A stretch of DNA of 64,000 bases from Charina bottae (GCA_023362775.1 JALMGJ010000002.1:58429914-58493913); one strand, 5' to 3'. Shown: positions 1 to 14,100, numbered from the stretch's first letter. Notes: a model not told the origin generated them from the letters alone. A program made the numbers and translations.

Positions 1-838
1 TGTTGACAAAGCCAAGTTTTAAGTTGTTTCCTGGAGCCCAGGAGCGAGGTAGATTGTCTTAACTCTGTGGGAAGAATATTCCACAGGGCAGGCGCTGCTG
101 CAGAGAAGGCACGCTTCCATGACCCCATGAGATGGAATTGTTTAACTGATGGGGTCCATAGCATGCCCTCCCTGCATGACCGGATGGGACGGGCCAATGT
201 AATGGGGATAAGACGGTCCCTTAGGTAACCTGGTCCCATGCCATGAAGGGCTTTACAGGTCATAACCAACACCTTGAATTGCACCCGGAAGCAAACTGGA
301 ACCCAGTGCAGCTCGCATAGTAATGGTGTCACATGAGTCCGATATGGGACTTCTAAGATGGTTCGTGCGGCTGCATTCTGGATCAGTTGGAGCTTCTGGA
401 TACTCTTCAAGGGTAGCCCCATGTAGAGCGCATTACAGTAGTCTATATGTGAGATAACCAGGGCATGAGTGACTGTTCAAAGGGCCTCCCGCTCCAGGAA
501 AGGTTGCAACTGGCGCACAACACGAAGTTGTGCAAAGGCCCTCCTGGCCACGACTGCCACCTGCTCTTCAAGCAGGAGTCGTGAGTCCAGGAGGACCCCC
601 AAGTTACGTACCGGGTCTGTCTGGGGCAGTGCTACCCCATCCAGAACTAGAGATGACAACTTCCTAGAAATAGAGGAGCCATTAATCCACAGCTACTCTG
701 TCTTACTAGGGTTCAGTCGAAGCCTGTTTTTCCCCATCCAGGCCCCTACAGCCCCCAGGCACTTGGACAGGGTAGAAACTGCATCACTTACTTCCCCTGG
801 GATGGAGATGTATAATTGAGTATCAATTTTGTCCCGTT
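1..838 (-). mobile_element. CR1/L2-like LINE, RT C-terminal part
   Basis: Minus-strand pieces of the same family: [40 protein letters not shown], then across small frameshifts the HALVISHIDY, LYMGLP and [16 protein letters not shown] region, and at about 60-150 the RKRAFSAAAPALWNI-like ending. It runs off the window's left edge. Confidence 0.8.
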
Positions 839-1991
839 GTTTTTTTTTAATTAGCAAAATGTCAGGCATGGCAAGATTGATTCAGCCAAGATGCAATTAT
901 CATTTTAAAAGTGCTTGATTGAGGTGCCTGATGTTGGGTGAGACTAGAGAGGGGCAAGGAAGGCGGAAAGAGAGAGAGAGAGGGAGACAGAGAGAGACGG
1001 GGAGAGAGATCTTTGCCACCGCCTCTGCTGTGCTCTTAGCTGGTCGCTCTCTGCTCTCTGTTTGTTTTATTAAAATGCGTTCGGGATGTGATCCCGCCCC
1101 CTTTTTTCAAGAGCAAAACTGATTATTTCTCCAGCTCGGCAAGAGAGAGTCTTTCATTTGGGTTTGTGGGAGAGAGAGAAAGAGGGAGGAAAAAAAGCAG
1201 GAGGAGGGGGAGGGAAGGCAAAAGGAAGAGAAGCCTCACCGGGCATGGAGTTTTTGAATCCTCCCTTCCCTGCCTCTCTTCTCTCCCCCCTTCCCTCCTT
1301 CCTTCGATCTGTGATGTTACAAAGCCCGTGAGCTGTACTTTCCCCATTTGCCTCCTCTCAAATACAGTCCCCCTCTACGTCTACCTAAATTTTTGTATGA
1401 GTTCTGTCACTGAAGAATAATTGTAATAAAACTTTTTCATTTTAATGAAAACAAAAATATTTTTATATATACAGTAATCTGTTTAAGGACCAGCAAATGG
1501 ATCTTAAAAACTCTTTAAAACTTTTTTTATCATCTTACTTTTTCATGAATATGGAATATTACATAAGTTTAACCCCGTCCCATTTTTGCCATCCCAATGT
1601 CCCGTTTTTGTCTCAAGGTCAGCCTAAGTACAAGTCTTATGGTCAGCCTAAGTACAAGTGTGTACTTGTAATTTGTCCTGAGTTCCCAAAATACACTGCA
1701 TGGGCATGTTTCTTCTAAGTCATAAGGTTTCATTTTGAATCCGTTTCCAAAATCTACTCAGTGGAATCTTTATTGCTTTGTATAGCCACATCCATTTGGT
1801 TTTTGCTTTCAGTGCTGGCATTATTTGTGGGAAGCTGTAATAAAAGTGTCTGAATGAAAGAAATGGATGACAGTAATGTATAATTCAATTTAAAAAGTGC
1901 ATCTTTATTAATATTTCGCAAATTATATAAAAAAATCCATTATGGGAAATATATCATGTGTGATTAGATGTTTGTGTTCTTTTTATCTAAG
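839..1991. other. Intronic, with purine- and pyrimidine-rich tracts
   Basis: GA-rich runs at about 945-1010 and 1140-1235 and a CT-rich run at 1258-1306. A duplicated TCAGCCTAAGTACAAGT lies at 1619-1660. The rest is AT-rich intron. No gene seen. Confidence 0.5.
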
Positions 1992-2109
1992 GAATCTGTA
2001 GGGGATCTTATGATAAGAAATATTCAACTAAATCATTCTGGAAAATACACATGCACTGTGCAAACCTCGATGGACATTCTTTCAGAATCAGCAGAAATAA
2101 TTGTAAGGG
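1992..2109 (+). CDS. CNTN6: CNTN6 exon: second half of Ig domain 6
   Basis: The acceptor AG is at 1990-1991 and the donor is GTAAGT from 2110. The exon starts in phase 0 with GAA and ends one base into a glycine codon. It contains the Ig F-strand signature GKYTCTV, whose cysteine closes the Ig disulfide, and ends IIVR before the linker to FNIII-1. Confidence 0.9.
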
Positions 2110-5100
2110 GTAAGTCTATAAACTGTAAAAATTCAGCTAACTATATAGAAGAGTGTGATACCCTTAAATTTCAGAGAAGCTGGTTAAATGAAATGTGCAT
2201 AACTGATGATCTATAGCTCAGATATATGTCCTACTATTATATATTCCCTTGAAACTAAAATTGTTCAATAGGCAATTGACTAATTCAGATAGAAGTACTA
2301 GTAAACATGATTTCTTCCTCCTGCTATTTTCACTCTTACTTTGAGAATGTATGATGTTCTAAAGGCTGACCTATAAATATTAGAGCCAAGAACTATTTAA
2401 TCTTGAACCAGTTGATGAAGGCTGGAATGGAAAGGGAAACTGAAATTTTATCTGGCTTAGATATGATTGCTTAGATATGGTTGGGAAAGAAAGCCACTCC
2501 CAGGGGTACCAGTCAAGAAATAGGTGTGAACATAAATACAGTTGATAATGGCTGCATGGCAGATTTGCTCTTGGAAACTTAATTTGCCATATTCCCACTG
2601 TAGGCTGGAATTGATTCATATATCCTGTAGGCAGCTATTAGAAGATAGGATACATTGTATTCTAGCAGATCTGACAATAGTTGTCAGAACAATAATATGG
2701 TTCATTCCATATTAACTGGAAGTAGCAAAATGAAATAGGAATGGAAGTTTGGATTTTAGTTTTTATTTCATTTATATAATCTGTTTATCCCAGTCATAAG
2801 ACCACTTAAGGGACTTGATGGTTACAGACAGAAGGGAATCATGTTGTGTGATTACCTAAAAAGTGGAAAGAAAAGTCCTATGTGTAGCTTAGATTGCATT
2901 ATTTTGAGAGGGATGGGGAACTGCTGGCAACAGAAGCAATTGAACTATACCTCCCAGTCATCATGACTACTTTTGAGATATGCTGGGTATTGTTTTTCCT
3001 CAGTATCAGGAAGTTCCTAAGCCTCAATTTTAAAGAATCTCTCCAAATCATATCTACTGTACATAGGCATTGATGTAAGATGTTTTAGCCATTAGGGCAC
3101 ATACTAGATGTTCAAGGGAATACCTCATCACAAACAATCCCCTTTAATCCTGTAAATTAGTACTAAGTTCACCAGTAAACTCTAAAGAGCAACAGAATTT
3201 CAAACAGTTCTGCTAAAATAACATGGATCTTTTCTTTCAATAAGGCATTCCTGGCCCACCAAAAGAGGTTAGTATTGAACATGTTTCTAGTACAACTGCA
3301 GTGCTGAATTGGAAATCAGGAGCAGATAATAACAGTCCTGTCCATACATACACAGTTCAGACAAGGACCCCTTTTTCAGTTGGATGGCAAGCAGTTTCAA
3401 CAGGTACATATTTCTGATGTACATTTTATGTTGTTTTCAGTTGTTCTGTCTCTAACCCTTTTTGTTTCTGTTTTTGTTAAGTTCCTAAAGTTATTAATGG
3501 AAAGACTCACACAGCTACAGTGGTTGATTTAAATCCCTGGATTGAATATGAATTTCGAGTTGTTGCTGCTAACAGTGTTGGAATTGGGGAACCGAGCACG
3601 CCATCTGAGTTACTAAGAACTAAAGCATCTAGTAAGCTACTTAAAATATTGTTGATGGGTTCAGAAACTTAAAATGCAGCTTTACTCATTATAACATTAA
3701 ATCATAATGGCTTACCTTTCAGTAACCTTCAAATCACAATAAAGGGATTTGAAGGTTATTTGTATTTCTTTATATTTCTCTGTCCCCATTTTTCAGCTAA
3801 ATATTGGCAGCTAAAGTACTTCACATTAATTTAAGACTAATAATAGCTAAACTGCAATATAAAATCTTCCATAATGGGGGCAAGATTCAGGGCAGACAGG
3901 CAGGCAGGAGAACTCAGTAAATTCTGTTGGATATTAATCAGCACATTTATACTGTTATATATTAAATTATTAGCATAGTTACATAATACTAACATGCAGG
4001 CAACTTGATGAATGCATACAATGCTATTCACTAAGACTTCCCTAATGTATTTTCACATACACATTTCCTAAAATGTGCATTATTTTTATACATACTTTTC
4101 AATACTTTTTTTTCAGTTGCAAACCCATGAGTATTTGCAGGCCCCAGCTGCTTTCATTAAAATGGCAAAGGCAGCATGATGCAATCATGCCACAAGCTCT
4201 GTGACTTTAGGATGTACAGCAATGCACACACAAAGGGGTTGGGGCTTGAATCTAATGCTACTTTCATCAGACTCACTGATTTAATGGCCCCAGTGGATGC
4301 TGCTGTGTAGACTTCATTGGCTAAAAAAAAAAACTGGCATCACAGTACAAAACTTAGCACATATGCATTCCAGTTCTTTTAATTTTTACCAAATTAACAG
4401 CAAAAATCACATCCTTTTCTATTCCTAGTTTTGTATCAGAATATATATGTGTTTGTTTGTATGTATATATGTATATATGTATATATGTATATGAAGACAG
4501 TCGTGTATTTATTTATTTATTTCTCATATTTCTACACCACCCATCTTGCAAGCGACTCTGGGAGGTTTACAATTTAGTTAAAATAACAAGAGATTAAAAC
4601 ATAAAAACAAACACATCATAAAATATAACTATGAAATATAAAATATAAAATATAGAAAAATATTTAAAATTGATATAAAATATAAATTCCTAGGAGCCAT
4701 GTATATATGTATACATGGGGGAAAAGTGAGAATAAAGTATAAGCGGCCATTCCTTTCTTTCTCTCCCTCTCTTTGGGGGTAATGGAATGAGGGCCAGCAG
4801 CCCCCCCACCCCCACCCCCACCCCAAAAACGGATTATTTATTCTGACACTGTCCGTGGATTTATTTCAGCAACATGCTTTTCCATCTTGTTCAGAATTGT
4901 GAAATACTTAAAAGAGTTTCTTAACACACTGCTCAGTAACATGACCAATTGAAATAAATGTTCAACCTTTATGCCTGCTGTTTGGACCGTTTGTGCCCCA
5001 GTCTCTGATTGCTGATACTGATTAATGCAATGTCAGTCTGCAATAAAACTTGCCTTGATTTAATCATGGATAAGAAGGCTGACTTGGTGTCGTGTGTAGA

Positions 5101-8100
5101 TGCAGAAATAACACGCCGAGGCCAGGAATCCAGTCTCTAGTGTTTATTGCATACCTACAAGCAGAAATCCTGCTAAACTAACAGTGCCTGAAGATTCCCA
5201 AGTATTTCAGCTCAACCTAGGGCGGAGCTTTCTTCTGACGCTTGGGGAAATAGGCCAGGCTCTCTGAGCTGCATGCTCGCTTCTTATCTATCGCCCAGCC
5301 CTCTTCTCTGCTCTCTTGAGTCTCCCTGACACCACCCCCTCCTCCATCCAAACACTCCATAACAACCCCCTCCCCTCCTTCGTCCTTGGTGTCGGGAAGG
5401 ATCCCGTGTGAAAATGTGTCCATCTCCTCCTCCTCCTCCTCCTCCTCCTGGGAGCTGGGCAGTGAAGGGAGGTCATCCACGAAAGGAATTTCAGGGGAGG
5501 GCTCGTGTCTCTCCGTTTGATCTGATAGCCCGGGTGCAGCTGGCCTCTCCTGAAAAACAGCTAATTCGTTAGAAAGGTTCTCCCTCCCCCCTCCTGGGAG
5601 CTGGAAACCCGAGGTGGAGGGATGCGAATCCACCTCCTCCCCCCTCGCTGGGTCTGGCGGAGGGAGCAGGAATGGTTGCTGGCAACTTACGAAACCCTCA
5701 GGCTGGTCGGCTTCCTCGCCTTCCGCTGGTGGCTGCAGCTCTGGGAGTCGCGCTGGTCATGGCTTGTGAGGGAAAATCTGATGAAACCTATGCACTAGCA
5801 AGGGTGCGTGAACGTCTTTGGCATTTTCCCAGGAGCGCTCTGTCTGAGAATACCCCTTCCAGTGTATTAAATACTGAATTCCCCTGCCCCTCCTTCTGGA
5901 GTCCAAAATTTCTTGCACTTCATACTCCGGTTCCCCTTCGACAAGAACTGGAGGTGGGGGGGTGGTATGCGATCGCAAGGCGCTTGGAGGGGAATCTTTG
6001 ACTAACAAGGACTTGTGGAAAACTGGGTGGATCTTCATGGAGTGGGGAAGTTGCAAACGATAGGCGACAGGGTTTATTTGCTGTAGCACTGGGAAAGGGC
6101 CGATAAACTTAGAGTCCAGTTTCTTGCAAGGTCTGTTAGTGGTTAGAAACTTCGTGGAGAGCCAGACCTTGTCTCCCAGTGAGATGGGGGGTCCTTCCTG
6201 TCTGTGCTCATCTGCGTTCCGTTTATAGGCTGCCTTTGCCAGATCCAGCTGCTCCACTAACAGCTGATGGGCTGCCTCTCTTTCTGCCAGGAAATCCGTG
6301 GCTGCAGGAACAGCTGTTTGTTGTGAGGACAGAGGCAACACCCTCGGGTTTGTGCCATAGAGAGCCTGGAAAGGGGACATCTTGGTTGAGGCATGTACTG
6401 AATTGTTGTAAGCGAACTCTGCCATGGGGAGAAGTTCTGGCCAATTGTCCTGCCGGTAGTTAATGTAACATCTTAGATATTGCTGCAGTAACTGGTTAGT
6501 TTTCTCAGCTTCGCCATTACTGCAAGGATGATTCGCAGAGGACAAGTGTATTTTGACCCCCAACATCTGGAAAAGCGCCCCCCAGAACCTGGATGTAAAT
6601 TGCGAACCGCGATCTGAGATCAAGTGGTTAACCATACCTCTATATCGGAAGACATTGTCCAAAAAGAGCTGTGCTGTAGTTTGTGCTGTTGGTAGGCCCT
6701 TACAGGGAATGAAATGCGCTGTTTTTGTAAAGCAGTCTACCACCACCAGGATGGAAGTAAAACCCTGTGCCTGTGGCAAGTCAGTGATAAAATCCATGGA
6801 GACAGTGTCCCAAGGTTGGGGGTGTGTGGGTAGGGGTTGTAAAAGGCCTGCTGGTTTCCCTGGAACAGTTTTAGCGCGTCTACATGTGTGGCAAGAGGCC
6901 ACGTAAGTCTTAATGTGCGCTGCCATCTTGGGCCACCAGAAATCTCTGAGTGTTCTGTGCAGCGTTTTGAACACCCCCCCGTGTCCTGCCGTTGGGCTAT
7001 CATGACAGAGTTGCAGGACTTCTTCCCTCAGGGTCTTGGGAACATAAAGCCACCCACTATGCCAAAGGGTCCCTGCCTCCGCTGTGAAAGGGGATGGCAT
7101 TCCGCTCTGGGCCCCTGCTAGGTCCTCCAGCCTAGCCCGTGTGTAGGGGTCATGTTGCTGCTGCGCCTTGATTCTTACAAGGAGGTCGTCTGCTAGTCTG
7201 ACTGCTGCCAAGGTCTCTACTTGGTCCCCTTCGGGAGGCTTCTCAAAATTTTGAGGTTGCAAGATCGTGGCTTGGGTGGCTTGGTCAGGTTCTGCTTTTT
7301 CCTGCGGCTGCCTAGACAACGCGTCAGCCAGCTTGTTTTGTTTGCCTGGCAAATACGAGATGATGAAATCGAAGAGTGAAAAAAATTGACTCCATCTGAC
7401 CTGACGGGGGGTGAGGGATCCTGAGCTCTGCAAAAGCGCTAAGTTTTTATGGTCTGTGTAAACCTTGATTGGCAAAGCTGCTCCCTCTAACCAATGCCTC
7501 CATTCTTGAAAGGCTGATTTTATGGCAAGCAGTTCCTTGTTGAAGACATCGTAATTCCTCTCTGCTGGTGACAGCGTGCGAGAGAAATAGGCACAGGGTA
7601 ATAAATCTTCCCCCCTTTCGTCCGCCGCTTGGAGCAAAATGGCGGCGACGGCAAAGTTAGAGGCGTCACACTGGACGTGGAACTGTTTTAAAGGGTTCGG
7701 GTCGGAGCACAGCGAAGAACTGGGGCTCCTTAGCCTCGATTCCACGGCTAAGCTGTTTGCAGCGATTTGGGAGAAGAAATCGCTGGAAAAATCACACTCG
7801 AAGAGAGTGAGATCGGAAGATTAACCACAAAGGGTCTCTGAAGTAAATGCCCTCCCCCGACTCCTGTAATTTCCACTGCGGGAGGAGGGAGATGGAGCAA
7901 TGAAAGGAGACTGGGAAAAAAAACGGGGCTCTGCAGCAGCCGTGATTCTAACAGATAAGTAGCTGGCCCGACCAGGCTTTTAGTCACTTTTTTTTACTTT
8001 TAAACATTATTATTTTTTTTATTAAGTGCTAAGATTTGTATCTGGACTTGATTTATATTTGCTGGTGCTATATTTTTTTCTTGTTAATGGAAGAATAAAC

Positions 8101-11100
8101 GGTGGGAAGAGAAGCTAAGTGGCTTTGCTAGAAGTGAAAGTGACTTTTACTATTATTTCAGTTTGGTTTGAGTTTTTTACTTATGGATAACTATTGGTAT
8201 TTCTATTTTTGCTCTCTGGAATACTATATTAAAGCTTGGATTTAAATGGAGTGATTAATACTTTATTTTTTAAGATTTTGATGTTGGGATTACTGAACCC
8301 TATTAAAAACTCTTTTATATATACAAGTTCCTCTTTTTCTTTTTGAACTTTGAACTCTGTTTGGATTTATTTTTCTGAAAAAGTCAAGTTATTTAACATT
8401 TAATTTGGATTAGTGGATTATTATATGGAAAGTAGAGGCTTTTTTACATGTCTCTAGCAACATTTTTTCTTTTTGACTTGTGGTTGGATTGAAGAATTAC
8501 AAGTGGGAAGGTGAAACCCTGGGAATATTTACTATTCTTATCTTTGATTTTGACTACAGGAGAACAAAAAGTCCTAGGCTTTTATCCTTTGAAACACTGT
8601 GGACTTTTATATATAAGGGATTATAAATGACCTAAGAGGAAAAATTTTAAAGGAGCCTAGTTCTCTCTTTCTTTTTCCTTAACCTTTTGGATATTTGTTT
8701 TTTCACCTTTTCTTTTTTCTTTTTATTATTTGTAAAAGAATTTTTAATTTTTTTTTTAATTTTTTCCCCTTTTTTAAATAATTTTTGTTATATTGTTATA
8801 TGGTGCTTTTTCCCCTTTTCTCCCTTTTTTCTTCTTTTTTGCAGGGCTATGGCGTCTTTGGGAACGAGACGGGCGGAGAAGGAGAAGAAGAAGGAGACTG
8901 GAGGACCACCTATTGATTCTGCTACACCTGCTACATCTGCCTCAGAAGCTTTATTACCAGAAATGAAAAAGATATTAGAAGCTGTTGCAACACTAAATAA
9001 GAAAATGGATGATCAGAATACAGCAATAAATAAGAAAATGGATGATCAGAATACAGCAATAAATAAGAAAATGGATGACCAGAATACAGCAATAAATAAG
9101 AAAATGGATGACTCCACGAAGCAGATGGAAGATCAGATTACAGCATTAGACAAAAAAATGGACGATATGAAGAAAGAAATAACCCGAGAGATTAAGCAAG
9201 ATTTTAAAAAAGAAATTCAAACAGTTAAGGAAGTGGTCAATTCTCTGTCAGGAGAACTTAAAGATACGCAAAGCCAGATGCAAAAATTAGAAGATAAATC
9301 AGAATATGCTATTAAAGAGATTGAACATAATCTAGATATCACAGCTTTAGCAGAAATGAGAGAGAAGGAGCACATCTTGAGATTTAGAGCAATTCCAGAA
9401 CAAGTAGATGAAAATGTGAGAGAAAGGATGACTTTTGAATTAGCTAAATTTTTGGAGACAAGAGAACAAGATTTAGATTTGGAGATAGACAAGATATTCA
9501 GAGTAAACTCACGTTATGCTAAGGAAAGAAAAGTCCCTAGAGACATATTGATATATTTTGTAAGAAAAGTGACAAAAGAGCAAATCTTAAGGAAGCATTA
9601 TAATACTAGATTAAATATAGAAGGGAAGGAAATAATTGTATTAAAAGAAATTCCCTTGAGAATAATTAGGAAAAGAAAAGACTATTCTTTCCTTACAGAC
9701 AAATTAAGGCAACATAGTATTTCATTCAGATGGGAAAAATTGGAAGGCGTATCGTTTGAGTTTAAAGGACAGAGATTCAAAATAACTTCCATTTTAAAAG
9801 CAAAAGCTTTTTTAGAGAAATACAAGAAAGAAATGGGTTTACCAGAAGGAGAATTGACAAAAGGAGGAGAAACATCGAAAGACAAAGAGAAGACTGAAGA
9901 TCTATCTGAGAAAGGAGCTACAGGTGTGGACTTAACAAAGGGATTTTAAAGAATAAAACACCAATGGAACTTAAATATCTGACATGGAATATTAATGGAG
10001 CCAATGCTCCACAAAAAAGAAGAAAGATATTTCATTTTTTGAAAAAACAGAAATTGGACATAAGTTGTTTACAAGAGACTCATATTTGTAAAAAAGATAC
10101 TAAATATTTGATTCAAAAACAGCTTGGAGAAGAATTTATTTCGGCTGGATATAAAAAAACTAAAGGGGTAGTCTTATATGTACAACCAAAGTTAAACCCA
10201 AAATTGATATTAGCTGATGAAGAGGGTCGATACATTGTAGTAGAAATTAACATACAAGGAACTAAAACACTGATAGTTGGACTTTATGCACCGAATATGG
10301 ATAAAGGAGTATTTTATAAAAACCTGATGGATAAACTTTTGGATTTAACTTATGACAATTGGTGTTTCATGGGGGATTGGAATGGGGTAATTTACCCCAG
10401 ATTGGATAGACAGTCACAAAAAGAAGTGAAGCAAACACAGGGAAAATTGCCACAAACATTTTTCGACTTGAAAGAGATGTTGGATTTACAAGACATTTGG
10501 AGATGTATGAATGGGACTTCCAGAGAATTTACATATTATTCAGAGAGATTTAAATCACATTCTAGAATAGATATGATTTTGATATCTAAAAATTTGATGA
10601 TGGATATTAACAAAGTTGATATATTACCTAAGACTTTATCAGATCATAATCCAGTAATGTTGACTCTTAAAGGGAAACGGAATGTATTTAGATGGAGATT
10701 GAATGAGTCACTACTACGGAATAATGATGTAGTTGATGTATGCAAAAAAAAATTAAGAGAATATTTTCAATTTAATTTGAACAAAGGGACTAATATTCAA
10801 ACTGTATGGGAAGCCAGTAAAGCATATATGAGGGGTTATTTTATTCAATACAATGCTCAAATGAGGAAGAAAAAACAAAAAAGAATTCAATTGATTTTAG
10901 ATGAAATTAAAAGTAAAGAGTTAGATTTGAGAGATAAACCAATGGATGACACTTTGCTCACTCAAATTAAATTTCTACAAAAGCAAATATCAATGATATT
11001 AACTCAAGAGATAGAGACTCAAATGAAATTTACAAAACAAAAATATTTTGAATATGCAAATAAACCAGGTAGATGGCTGGCTTATAAATTGAGGAAACAA

Positions 11101-14100
11101 AGACAAAAGAATTTGATTACTAATATTCAACATGAAGGAAAAACTCTGGTGAATAATATGGACATTCAAAAAACCTTTCATGACTATTATTCTAAATTAT
11201 ATAAAAAACAAGATGTCAACTTGGATGAGATTGAAGAATATTTGAATAAACAAAAACTAACTGTTCTTAATGACCAGCAAAGATTGATATTAAATAATGT
11301 TATAACAAAAGAAGAATTGATAAAAGCTTTTAAGAAAATTAGTAGTGGAAAAGCTCCTGGACCGGATGGATTGTCAGCAGCCTACTATAAATGTTTTGAA
11401 GAGGATTTATGTCTACCTTTGCAGAAGACTATGAATTCTATTTTGGAAACAGGAATTATGCCTGAAACTTGGAAAGAAGCACATATAACATTGATACCCA
11501 AAGAACAACAGGACTTAACATTAACTAAAAATTACAGACCAATATCTTTATTGAATAATGACTATAAGATATTTACAACGATATTAGCAGAAAGAATGAA
11601 GAATATACTTAAGGATTTTATTCATCAAGACCAAACTGGTTTTCTACCCAAAAGACAAATTCATGACAATGTCCGAAACATAGTAGATGTAATTGAATAT
11701 TTGGATCAACACTATGATAAACAAGCTGCCTTGATATTTATTGATGCTGAAAAAGCCTTTGACAACTTAAATTGGCCTTTTATGTTCAAAGTTTTGGAAA
11801 ATATGAATTTTGGAGGAAATTTTATAAAATGGATTAAATCAATATATACTCCACAATTTGCCAAAATAATTGTTAATGGAGAATTTAGTAAGCCATGTGA
11901 AATACAAAAAGGTACTAGACAAGGTTGTCCATTATCTCCACTTTTGTTTATATTGGTATTAGAGGTTTTACTTAGAGATATTAGACAAGATGATGGTATC
12001 CATGGTATTAAAGTTAAAAAAGAAGTTTATAAACTAAGAGCATTTGCTGACGACCTAGTCATTACTTTGGAGAATCCAGTAGAAGGAATTGAAATATTAA
12101 TACAGAAACTAAAAGACTTTGGGTCGCTAGCAGGGTTCAAAGTGAATTTACAGAAGACAAAAGTTTTGACCAAAAATATGGATTACCACCAACAAGAGAA
12201 ATTGAAAGAAATAACAGGATATTCAATGGAAGAAAAAGTAAAATATTTGGGAGTATATTTAACAACTAAAAATGTTAAGTTGTTTAAGAATAATTATATT
12301 CCACTTTGGATGGATATTAAAAAAGATTTGGAACATTGGGAAAAACTGCAATTATCATTATTAGGTAGAATTTCAGCAATTAAAATGAATGTTTTGCCAA
12401 GAATTTTATATCTTTTTCAAACACTACCTATATTGGCATCAGAAGAACCTTTTAAACAATGGCAGCGAGATATTTCTAAGTTTATTTGGCAAGGGAAAAA
12501 ACCAAGAGTAAAATATAAAGTATTGCAAGACTCTAAAGAAAGAGGAGGACTAGGTCTACCGGATTTGAAATTATATTATGCTGCTTGTTGCTTGGTTTGG
12601 ATTAAAGAATGGATAGTTTTGAAAAATGAAAAATTATTGAATTTGGAAGGACATGAATTAAGATATGGATGGCATGGATATTTGTGGTACGATAAAGTTA
12701 AAGTTAATGTGGACTTTAAAAACCATTATATTAGAAGATCCTTGTTAAGAATCTGGAATAAATATAAATTAATCTTATGTTATAAAAGACCCTTATGGAT
12801 TTCTACACAAGAAGCATTCTACAGAACAGAAGTAAGAAATAAAGATAAATGGTTAACCTACAAAGACTTTTTAAAGAAAGAACAAGGACAATATATAATT
12901 AAATCAATAGAAGAATTGGTATCAGAGGGATACAGTTTTCAATGGCTTTCATATATGCAGCTCGTAGAGAAATTTAAATTAGATAAGAAAGACCTTGAAT
13001 TTGAACAAACCAAATCGGAATTTGAGATACAACTATGTGAGACAGATGATCATCTAATTGCAAAAATGTATAAATTATTGTTAAAAGGTGAAATGGTAGA
13101 GGAACAAGTTAAAGACTGTATGATTAAATGGGCTAAAAATATTGGCCATAATATTCAAATGCAACAATGGGAAGATATGTGGACCAAAGGGTTAAAATTT
13201 ACTTTGTGTTATAATTTAAAAGAAAACTTTTATAAGATGATGTACAGATGGTATATGACCCCACAAAAACTTTCTAAAATGTATGGAAATGTCTCCAACT
13301 TATGTTGGAAATGTAAAAAAAAAGAGGGGTCTTTTTACCATATGTGGTGGACATGTGAGACTGCAAAGAAATTTTGGACTCAAATACATGCATTGATGCA
13401 AAATATATTACAAATTCGAGTTCCATTTAAACCGGAATTTTTCTTACTGGGAATAATTGATGGACAACCTGGGAAGCAATTTACAAGGATTATGCAATAC
13501 ATGATTACAGCAGCAAGACTTATTTTTGCACAAAATTGGAAAAACCAGATATCGCCTACAATACAAGATTGGATGTTAAAATTGATGGATATGGCAGAGA
13601 ATGATAAACTGACATGTTTATTAAAAGAAAATCCAAATAATTATTTCCTTAAAGAGTGGAAACCATTAACTGACTATTTACAAGATGCGGGAGGGGCAAA
13701 GCTTATATGGGGATTTGAAGATTAAAATATATATATATTGATGTAATAGACAAGAAATATTCTTTAATATTATATATAGACCTAGCATGTAAGATAAAAT
13801 TTTTAAAATACCATGACCAGATACAAATCGGAAGTTGACCAAATTCTGTTTCAGCTTTATCTTTTTTTCTTTTTTCCTTTACTACACTTTTTTATCTTTT
13901 CTTTTTTCTTGATTTGTATTTCTATTTTCTTTTCTGTTTCAAACTTTTATCTATGTAAAATTAAAATCTAATAAAATTTGTTAAAAAAAAAAAAAAAAAA
14001 GGCATGACTAAATATTCAAACTTACCATATCTGGTGTTAAAAGCCGTTAAGTATTCATGGCCTGGCTTTATTCTGATCAAATTGTAGGCATTCCTGAGGT

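Larger units (their letters stand above)
7736..14000 (+). mobile_element. Full-length LINE-1 (L1-a) with both ORFs open
   Basis: 5' UTR, ORF1 (8849-9949), 14-bp spacer, ORF2 (9964-13725), 3' UTR with AATAAA near 13970, and an 18-A tail (13983-14000). It sits in antisense orientation in the chromovirus RT. No TSD is visible: the sequence after the tail (GGCATGACTAAAT) is not repeated before the 5' end, and part of the target is missing, so the insertion seems to have been coupled to a target deletion. Intact ORFs plus a young host element suggest a recent, possibly active copy. Confidence 0.93.

Noticed and set aside
919..1420. Arg-rich ORFs in the GA-rich region
   Set aside because: They arise from purine-rich low complexity; no domain and no splice context linking them to CNTN6.
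5217..5633. Host gene encoding a glutamate-rich nuclear protein
   Set aside because: It lies between pol and the 3' LTR of the chromovirus, shares pol's phase and ends inside the LTR, so it belongs to the element.
8687..8848. N-terminal extension of L1 ORF1 from the ATG at 8687
   Set aside because: The extension is phenylalanine/leucine-rich sequence encoded by T runs of the 5' UTR; the ATG at 8849 gives the normal ORF1 start.
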